IMG/VR virus record: IMGVR_UViG_3300007735_000531
Location: 1 to 25,490 of that record
Direction: 5' to 3' (one strand)
DNA: 25,490 nt
From: a virus
A model generated the notes under the pieces. That model made no database searches. It was not told where the DNA came from and was given only the letters and a program-made list of their open reading frames with translations. A program made the translations under genes and the position numbers. Positions 19,690 through 25,490 of this stretch are shown in pieces (within the stretch, counting starts at the first letter, position 1; every line of letters starts with the position of its first letter).

Positions 19690-20911
19690 AACGCCGTTGC
19701 AGTTGCTTCAAGGTTAGCTCTGATCCATCTTCGCTCACCATCCGTGCAATCGCCTGCTGCGGGCCATGCCTGCGACTAAGCATCTCAAAATATGGCACCT
19801 TGTTGGGGCCAAGCACATCAGCTTGTACGGCTGCCGGCTGCTTTGACAGCCATTCACCGTAGGTTGTGCCGGATGGCACCATGCCGCCAGCTGCAGCACG
19901 CTTGCCTTCAGGTGGTGGCGTGAAGCCTAGGCCTTTGTAATCAATGATCGGCACCGTAGTGCTGCGGCAGTTGAAGTGCTGCGGTGGCCGCGGCCCTTGG
20001 CCATAGGGAAACTCACGGCCATCTAGCGCGCGACATATTGCGCTGGTCCTGCTGTCAAGCGTCGCCACGTAGCGGTATTTTTTCGTAATGTCTTGATTTG
20101 CTTCGTAGAAGTTATTGCTAGCAGCATTCGCCACTTGATTGATGCTGGTGCGCACGATGGCGGTGACTTGGCTGTTGGCCATCTTGGTTAGCTCGCCGCC
20201 GGCCTGCGCTAGCTCGCGCACGCTTCTGGCCTCCTGCCCGAAGTCAAGGTTGCCGATCAGTCGTCGTGCAATGGATGGCGTCGGCTCACCGCTGAGTAGG
20301 CCATTACGCACCACGTTGCTAAAGCGCTCCGCCTGGCTGGTAGCAAGGCCGCGAAATGCCTTCTCAACAACCTGCCCATTCGGCAGCGTGATCGTTGCAC
20401 CTTTTGCAGCCGTTAGGTTGAACAGCCCAGTGCCGGCCTGCGTTGCTAATGCCTCGGTGCCATAGACGGACTTGAAAAGGTCATCTGACAACGCCACTAC
20501 GTTCAGCTGCGTTGGGTCTGTGGTCACTACAGACTGCGCAAACTGCGGGCTGATCTCAACGGTCCGCACCAGCGATCGGCCCTCAGGTGGCAATGCCTTC
20601 CGCAGCTGATCGGCGACGAACTCAGTCTGCAGTAACGCCAGGCCTTGCAGTTCACCGGCTGTGATCGCAGTCGCATCGCCGGCCCATCCGTCCAGGCTTT
20701 CCTTCAACTGCGCCAGCAGCGCACGCAATCGCGCTTGCGTTGCGGGTGCCGTGACGACGCTACCATCAGCTCGCGGGATAGTGCGCTCCAGCTGCTGCAC
20801 AGCGTTGATGATGATGTCGTTATATCGCAGGATGATCTGCTTGGCGACGCTATTGCTATAGCGGTTCAGATCAATGGCATTACGAAAGAACGCGGCAGGG
20901 GTATCGCTCAT
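19670..20911 (-). CDS. Minor head protein, Mu gpF/SPP1 gp7-like (413 aa)
   Basis: A 413-residue head morphogenesis protein. The N-terminal ~200 residues are helical. The Mu-F family domain is visible in the C-terminal part: NANSQVTAIVRTSINQVANA-like helix (about 245-265), then RYVATLDSRTSAICRALDGR (about 281-300), the GxxPPxHxxCRS motif (PRPPQHFNCRSTTVPI, about 305-320) with His and Cys conserved. In related phages this protein binds the portal and enters the procapsid, helping DNA stabilisation or ejection. It follows the portal with a 4-base overlap, the normal order. Confidence 0.92.
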   Translation of the reverse strand: MSDTPAAFFRNAIDLNRYSNSVAKQIILRYNDIIINAVQQLERTIPRADGSVVTAPATQARLRALLAQLKESLDGWAGDATAITAGELQGLALLQTEFVADQLRKALPPEGRSLVRTVEISPQFAQSVVTTDPTQLNVVALSDDLFKSVYGTEALATQAGTGLFNLTAAKGATITLPNGQVVEKAFRGLATSQAERFSNVVRNGLLSGEPTPSIARRLIGNLDFGQEARSVRELAQAGGELTKMANSQVTAIVRTSINQVANAASNNFYEANQDITKKYRYVATLDSRTSAICRALDGREFPYGQGPRPPQHFNCRSTTVPIIDYKGLGFTPPPEGKRAAAGGMVPSGTTYGEWLSKQPAAVQADVLGPNKVPYFEMLSRRHGPQQAIARMVSEDGSELTLKQLQRRYGTQTN

Positions 20912-22338
20912 GCGCTGACATTAAGATCCTCCGTGCTCGGTGCTTCGGTTGGCATGACATCGCTAGCAGCAGCCGGCTGATTCATTTCGATCAGCCCACC
21001 CTGCTGCGTTGCCATCAACTCTTCCTCCACCTCAAAGTCATCGCCTAGCACCTCACCCTGCGCCAGATTAGTGAGCAGCGTCTCTTGCGTAATTGCATTG
21101 GCAACCCATAGGTCACGCAGTGCATTGATGTCCGCTGGCTCCAGCCTGCTACCGAGGAAGTCACGGTTGACGTAGCTGCTGCCAACCTGCGTAATGTTCA
21201 GGTACTGCGCATGGTACGCCAGGCAGTTGTCGATCAGATCCTGCATGTTTTGCGCGATCACCATCATGGTGCTATCGCCTTGACTGCGGTCGATGCGTTT
21301 CGCTTCGGCAGTCTCAGCGCTCAGTTTCTGCCCCAGCACTGCCGACAGGCCTAGTTCATTGATCTGCGCTGCTAGTTGCTCCAGCCGGCGGAACTGCGCA
21401 TCAAATGCCCCGGTTTGCGGTGCGATGTATTCCGCGCGCCCTTCAGCCGGAAATGCAATGGCCTCGCCGGGACCAGCGGATACTTCCTCGGCGCTGCTCG
21501 GGAAACCAAAGAATGCCAGCATCGGCACGGCTGAGATGTGCAGCTGGTTGTCGAGATCGCTCTGCGATTGATACGCCTTAAGGTTCAGCTCTGCAATATC
21601 CTCCAGCGGTGGGCGTGATTCCATCATCCCAACGCGATTGGCGTATGCCACGCCAAATGGGATGCGGTCCAGGCTGGTTGTACCTTCGTCGTACAGCTCA
21701 AAGTTGCCCTTATCTCCCTTGCGATGCAGCTGATATGCGCCAGGTGTCAGCAGCCTGATCTGCTCCACGGTCTTCTCACCGTAGTCGCCATCAGGCACCA
21801 CGACTGACTCCTGCAGCCGCAGTTGCGTCAGCTGCTGCTGCCCGTCGATCAGCTCCGTCCGCCAGCCGAGGATTTCGCGCGGTGTGTAGCTGCACCAGTA
21901 CGGCCTGCCATTTTGCCCAGCAGCTGGTGCATCAACAAGAACACCAACATGCCCGTAACGGATCATCTTGCGTGCAGTCTCATATGTCCATACGTTCAGA
22001 TCATTGCCTTGCAGGTCAACATCAAACAGCTGCTCACGGATGGTGTCGTCTACATCCTTCAGTTGCACCGGCTTCCGCGTCAGCATTCCAGCCAGCATCC
22101 GCTCCAGCCGTTGGTAGAACGGCGGGCATACGCTACGCATCAGTCGGGCGTCGTAGCTGTCGTCTGCTTCGCGTGGCTCCTGCGGCAGGTAACGCCGATG
22201 GCGGCGACGGATTTCATATGTGCCGCCGATCAGGTCCTCGATCAGCAGCCAATGCGGCTCTTGGTTCACCCATGCCTGGCATGGGTCGTTGATCTGCGCA
22301 ACGCGAGCGGTGATCGTACGGTCGTAGCGTTGCATCAT
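20908..22338 (-). CDS. Portal protein, DUF4055 type (476 aa)
   Basis: A 476-residue portal protein forming the dodecameric channel for DNA packaging. Features of the DUF4055 group include the early DSYDARLMRSVCPPFYQRLE and GMLTRKPVQL (about 61-93), TYETARKMIRYGHVGVLVDA (about 118-137), WCSYTPREILGWR (148-160) and the central helix region AELNLKAYQSQSDLDNQLHI (~252-271) with FGFPSSAEEVSAGPGEAIAF. The C-terminus is Gln/Glu-rich and probably disordered. It lies between terminase and minor head genes; overlaps with both neighbours are 1-4 bases. Confidence 0.92.
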   Translation of the reverse strand: MMQRYDRTITARVAQINDPCQAWVNQEPHWLLIEDLIGGTYEIRRRHRRYLPQEPREADDSYDARLMRSVCPPFYQRLERMLAGMLTRKPVQLKDVDDTIREQLFDVDLQGNDLNVWTYETARKMIRYGHVGVLVDAPAAGQNGRPYWCSYTPREILGWRTELIDGQQQLTQLRLQESVVVPDGDYGEKTVEQIRLLTPGAYQLHRKGDKGNFELYDEGTTSLDRIPFGVAYANRVGMMESRPPLEDIAELNLKAYQSQSDLDNQLHISAVPMLAFFGFPSSAEEVSAGPGEAIAFPAEGRAEYIAPQTGAFDAQFRRLEQLAAQINELGLSAVLGQKLSAETAEAKRIDRSQGDSTMMVIAQNMQDLIDNCLAYHAQYLNITQVGSSYVNRDFLGSRLEPADINALRDLWVANAITQETLLTNLAQGEVLGDDFEVEEELMATQQGGLIEMNQPAAASDVMPTEAPSTEDLNVSA

Positions 22339-23693
22339 CAGTAGATACGGATTCCAGTGCTGCGGCCGGCATTGGCATGGAGTGGGTTGAACTCACGCCA
22401 CACGAGGTAGCCGAGTGCATCATTCATGTGGTCAAAGCCGGCATCCTTATCAGGGTCGCCACTGTCAGTGTAGCTTTGCAGCTCTAGGCATTCGATCAGC
22501 CGCTTGCAGGATTGATGCACCTGAAGCCTGATCTCACCTTTGCCGTTTTCCAGCAAAGCCTGAACAGCAGCCACGCGATCACGGATGGGAGGGTTAGCGC
22601 GTGGTGATTGGTTGCTGAAGCCATAGGACTCAAGAATCTGAATGTCGGTCTGGGTTGCGTTGGTGCTGCGGCTACTACCGCTGGCATCTGGGTAGATGTA
22701 GATGCGGTGGTCTTGGTAGCGCCTGCGGATTTCCTGCGCCAGCGCGTCAGTGTCATGCGCACCGCTGATTTCATCCACAACCGTAAGGCGCTTGGTGTCA
22801 CGTATGGCGATGACGGCTGACATATTGCCAACGTTGAAGTCAATGCCAATACGAAGCGGCTCGCGGTCAATAGCAGGCAGGCTGCTGAAGACATGCTTGC
22901 TGCGATCAAAGCGGTCATACACCTGCCCGGTAGTCAGGTTGACGAACTCGCCATCGAGATAGGCGCGCAGCAGGCTTGGGTCGTAGTTGGCCTGCAGCCG
23001 TTCGATGAAATCCGGCGGCAGGTGTGGGTTGTCGCTGGTACGCATCCTGATCAGGTGGCGATCAGCGCGCGCCTTGCCGTCATCACTGCCGAAGGTCTTC
23101 CACATCCAGCGGAAGCCTTCAGGCGTTGATGCAGCGCCGAACTGTCGCACGTTGCCGGAGCGCAAGCGGCCGAGGATCTTTGGAAATGCCTTGTCGGCAA
23201 TGCTTGGCGTTACGGTGTCGATCTCATCCGCCAGCACCCATGCAAGGTTCAAGCCGATGATGCGCTGCCAGTTCTCAAAGCTGCGGCATAGGATCTTGGT
23301 ATCACCGCCAGGCAGGTGCAGGATGTACTCCGGCAGCGGTGATGCACGAAAGCTGTACGGAATGCTGTACAGCTCTAGGAAGTTGTCAAAATCCGTCTGC
23401 CAGATGTCGCGGATCAGCGGGCCGGTGGGCTCCATCACGGCGCCGATGAAACCTTGATTAGCAGCAGCCAGCATCACAGCCTTGGCGCATAGCGCACGTG
23501 TCTTGCCGGCGCCATAGCCAGCACTGATACCAAGGATCTCGGTAGCGGTGTCATCCGCAAACGCAAGCTGGCCTGGGTGCAGGTCAGAGCGGATAGCCGC
23601 TAGCTGCTGCTCTAGGTCAAATGCCGTCCGTCCCTGCTGCTCCAGCTCCAATGCCGCCAGCCGCGCGGCAATCGGATCAGTCAGTCTTGACAT
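22338..23693 (-). CDS. terL: Terminase large subunit (451 aa)
   Basis: ATP-driven DNA packaging motor and headful or end-cutting nuclease. The Walker A motif SAGYGAGKT is at residues 57-65, the Walker B LAWVLADEID ends with Asp156-Glu157, and a coupling-motif-like FGAASTPEG lies at 185-193. The C-terminal RNase H-like nuclease domain has the first acidic motif IGIDFNVG with Asp285, a middle YPDASG motif near 350, and the final GFDHMNDALGYLVW motif near 420-435. Length is normal for the family. It overlaps the small-subunit gene by 17 bases and the portal by one. The packaging strategy cannot be decided from the sequence seen. Confidence 0.95.
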   Translation of the reverse strand: MSRLTDPIAARLAALELEQQGRTAFDLEQQLAAIRSDLHPGQLAFADDTATEILGISAGYGAGKTRALCAKAVMLAAANQGFIGAVMEPTGPLIRDIWQTDFDNFLELYSIPYSFRASPLPEYILHLPGGDTKILCRSFENWQRIIGLNLAWVLADEIDTVTPSIADKAFPKILGRLRSGNVRQFGAASTPEGFRWMWKTFGSDDGKARADRHLIRMRTSDNPHLPPDFIERLQANYDPSLLRAYLDGEFVNLTTGQVYDRFDRSKHVFSSLPAIDREPLRIGIDFNVGNMSAVIAIRDTKRLTVVDEISGAHDTDALAQEIRRRYQDHRIYIYPDASGSSRSTNATQTDIQILESYGFSNQSPRANPPIRDRVAAVQALLENGKGEIRLQVHQSCKRLIECLELQSYTDSGDPDKDAGFDHMNDALGYLVWREFNPLHANAGRSTGIRIY

Positions 23694-24144
23694 TATGACC
23701 AGTCTTTGCCGTGATCCTTAACAGCAGGTCACGCTCTACATCAGGCGGCAGGTTTGCATCAGCAATAGCCTGCACTGCAGCGTCGATGCCTTCCTGTTTG
23801 GCGCGAGTTACAGCGGCATTGTCTGAATAATGAGAGCGGAATGCAGGTGCATGGGTAAGCATCCAAGTTGATGCTTTTAGGTCGCCGCCTTCAGCTTGTT
23901 CAGCGATCTTTCCCATAAGCCGCATGCCACCTGCGGCGCGGCCATCATTGACAGCTTGCAAAAGCCGCACTTCCTCAGCCGTTGCGTCTTCGCCCTTTGC
24001 GTTGTTGATCCATTGCAGCATTGCCCGGAACGATACCCCAGCCGCTGGCGCAATATGCTCAAGAGGTGCGCCAAACTCAGCGAGAAAGCGCACCTTTTTG
24101 ATCACATCGTCGTTCAGTTTGTAATGACGACGGGCTGGCTTCAC
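23677..24144 (-). CDS. terS: Terminase small subunit-like protein (155 aa)
   Basis: A 155-residue, helical, DNA-binding-type protein. Residues ~8-50 form a helix-turn-helix pattern (LNDDVIKKVRFLAEFGAPLE, then HIAPAAGVSFRAMLQWINNA), typical of the small terminase N-terminus. The middle GGDLKASTWMLTHAPAFRSH (~87-106) is a recurring small-terminase segment in phages. It sits directly before the large subunit (17-base overlap), which makes the name likely. It would recognise the pac or cos site; no such site can be identified in the window. Its ATG overlaps the sliding clamp stop by 4 bases. Confidence 0.85.
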   Translation of the reverse strand: MKPARRHYKLNDDVIKKVRFLAEFGAPLEHIAPAAGVSFRAMLQWINNAKGEDATAEEVRLLQAVNDGRAAGGMRLMGKIAEQAEGGDLKASTWMLTHAPAFRSHYSDNAAVTRAKQEGIDAAVQAIADANLPPDVERDLLLRITAKTGHNVKTD

Positions 24145-25232
24145 TCTCGTACTTGCACGGGCATGATCAGGTACGTCTGCATCGTATCAGTATCGACTGG
24201 CGTGATGACAACGGGTGTAGTGGGTTTGTTGGCTGACAGCGTGACTTGCTGCGATGGCATGGCCTTCAGTGCATCTTGCAGGTAGGCGGCATTAACAGCG
24301 AAGGTAACAGGCTTGCCGGTGGTGGAGATCGCTAGGGTTTCGCTGCCATTGCCAAGTTCAACATCAGCGGTGACGGCAAGCATATCACCGATCGCCAGCT
24401 TGATGATGTTGTTATGGGTGTCGGCAAGGATTGCGACGCGGGCAACAGCGGCCAGCAGCGCTTTGCGGTCTACGGTAGCAGTTGTGGCGAAGCTATCGGG
24501 AATCAGCTTAGCGAAATCAGGATACGTCCCATCCAAGATGCGCGAGGTGATGACGGTGCGATCAGTCGCTAGGCGCACGTAGGCATTGTCAGCGGTGACG
24601 GTGATGTCAGCGTCGAGGTGCTGCAGCTCGCGGAGCGTAGTGGCTGGAATGGTGATGGCAGGCGTCTCGGCAAGTGGCGCGCTGCCGTACACGGAGAGGC
24701 GATGACCATCGGTTGCTGCAGCTTGGATGCCCATGGGGTCCAGGCTGATGTGGATGCCCTGCAGCAGCTGCTTAGCTTCATCACGGCTGGCGGCATGAGC
24801 AGTGGCGCTGATGGCAGACTGCAGGTCCGGCAGCGGGATGGTGATGGGCGTTGAGGCGGCACTGGGCTCGATCAATGCCGGCCAGTCGGATGGGTTTAAC
24901 GCGGTGAGGCTGTATTCACCGGCTGCGGTGGCCAGTGCAACGCGGCTGCCGGATACGGCGATGGTGACGGCTGCATCGGATGGCAGCTTGGCCACCAGTG
25001 GCGCCAGAAGGCCGTATGGCACGGCTGCAGAGCCCTTGGTGGTAACTGCAGCGGGAATGGTAGTGGTGATGGCCAGCTTGAGGTCAAAGCCGGACAGGCT
25101 GAGCGAGTCCTTGCTGGTGGCATCCAGCAGCACGGTGGCAAGGATCGGATGGCTGGCGCGACCGGTGCAGACGGCAGAGCGGATGGCAGCCAAGGCTGCG
25201 TTGAGGTCGGACTGAGCGACGGTGATGTTCAT
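24141..25232 (-). CDS. dnaN: DNA polymerase III beta sliding clamp (363 aa)
   Basis: Full-length ring-forming processivity factor; bacterial DnaN is ~365-380 residues with three clamp domains of ~120. Motifs seen: SHPILATVLLDA (28-38), FDLKLAI (49-55), DEAKQLLQGIHI (151-162), ATDGHRLSVYG (173-183), SRILDGTYPDFAKLIP (230-245), VARVAILADTHNNIIKL (263-279) and the C-terminal YLIMPVQVRE (354-363), where bacterial clamps end in MPMRL-type residues. The MPVQ(I/V)R end, DEAKQLL and ILADxHNN patterns resemble cyanobacterial DnaN as I recall it. Internal conservation suggests a working clamp. It is coupled by ATGA overlaps to an upstream ribbon-helix-helix gene and to the small terminase gene downstream, an unusual place for a replication gene. 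Confidence 0.95.
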   Translation of the reverse strand: MNITVAQSDLNAALAAIRSAVCTGRASHPILATVLLDATSKDSLSLSGFDLKLAITTTIPAAVTTKGSAAVPYGLLAPLVAKLPSDAAVTIAVSGSRVALATAAGEYSLTALNPSDWPALIEPSAASTPITIPLPDLQSAISATAHAASRDEAKQLLQGIHISLDPMGIQAAATDGHRLSVYGSAPLAETPAITIPATTLRELQHLDADITVTADNAYVRLATDRTVITSRILDGTYPDFAKLIPDSFATTATVDRKALLAAVARVAILADTHNNIIKLAIGDMLAVTADVELGNGSETLAISTTGKPVTFAVNAAYLQDALKAMPSQQVTLSANKPTTPVVITPVDTDTMQTYLIMPVQVRE

Positions 25233-25486
25233 GAGGCGAGGATGTTAACGGCGATAGCAGCAGCCTGCTCGGCATGAAGGCGCGAGATAGCGCCACCGAG
25301 CTGGCGGTGGATTTCAGAGCTGAGGCGGTGGTATGCGGCGAGGCTTGGCGTGGTCACTGCGGCACCTTGCGTGGCACCACGGATGAGCTGCCTAAGGCAC
25401 TCGGCGCGGGTTTGACCGCGGGACTGGGCTAGCAGGTCAATGCCTGCGGCTTCATCGTCGGGGAGGCGGAGCTTCAGTTCACGCAT
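25229..25486 (-). CDS. Ribbon-helix-helix-like small protein (85 aa)
   Basis: An 85-residue protein beginning MRELKLRLPDDEAAGIDLLA. Residues 1-37 fit a ribbon-helix-helix fold: a beta strand (RELKLRLP), a first helix (DDEAAGIDLLAQSRG) and a second helix (TRAECLRQLIRGA). The C-terminal ~45 residues are Ala-rich helix. Such proteins often dimerise and bind operators, sometimes autoregulating. The ATG (25484-25486) is 4 bases from the window edge, so its promoter and RBS cannot be judged. The stop overlaps the clamp ATG by 4 bases. A regulator of the clamp/terminase operon or a plasmid/relaxase-type accessory protein are alternatives. Confidence 0.7.
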   Translation of the reverse strand: MRELKLRLPDDEAAGIDLLAQSRGQTRAECLRQLIRGATQGAAVTTPSLAAYHRLSSEIHRQLGGAISRLHAEQAAAIAVNILAS

Positions 25487-25490
25487 CGCT

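Noticed and set aside
1-25490. Defence or anti-defence system, CRISPR array, tRNA, integrase or attachment site
   Set aside because: I looked for regularly spaced repeats, cloverleaf-like segments, recombinase motifs and defence enzyme motifs by eye and found none; the window is a morphogenesis and lysis block.

Overview
The window is a contiguous late-gene block of a long-tailed (siphovirus-type) double-stranded DNA phage or prophage. Every gene I accept lies on the minus strand, so transcription runs from the right edge to the left edge. Genes are packed with 1-17 base overlaps or gaps of a few bases. No tRNA, rRNA, CRISPR array, insertion sequence, integrase or repressor was seen, and no stretch above 300 bases lacks a gene once the short ORFs and the lysozyme running off the left edge are counted. 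The host is probably a picocyanobacterium (Synechococcus/Cyanobium type). This is inferred from a DnaN-type sliding clamp that resembles cyanobacterial DnaN as I remember it (for example its MPVQVR end) and from tail-fibre modules typical of cyanophages. I could not run a search.

Reading in transcription order, 25.5-22.3 kb holds a ribbon-helix-helix-like protein, a full-length beta sliding clamp, and the small and large terminase subunits. Next, 22.3-16.7 kb holds the portal (DUF4055 type), a Mu gpF/SPP1 gp7-like minor head protein, three short very basic conserved proteins, a scaffold, the major capsid protein, a probable capsid accessory protein and a 60-residue ORF. Then 16.7-14.7 kb holds the neck: DnaT-like connector, a small unknown, a head-closure protein, a gp10-like protein and a tail terminator.

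The tail runs from 14.7 to 5.2 kb. It has two tandem paralogous tail-tube proteins, a tail-assembly chaperone with a -1 frameshift site (A AAA AAA G) giving a G/GT pair, a 705-residue tape measure, and a lambda-like tip set (gpM, gpL, gpK, gpI and gpJ homologues). From 5.2 to 1.1 kb lies a receptor-binding and accessory cassette: a 428-residue fibre, several small companion proteins, a collagen-like protein and two more fibre or tip proteins. The left end (1.1-0 kb) is a lysis cassette with two short membrane proteins (holin or accessory candidates) and a GH24 lysozyme cut by the window edge.

Together these genes package DNA, build the procapsid, close the head, build a tail about 100 nm long, recognise the host and lyse it. 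The least routine points are the cyanobacterial-type clamp translationally coupled to the terminase genes, the duplicated tail-tube genes, the frameshift-encoded chaperone, and several conserved micro-ORFs that automatic gene calling would miss.
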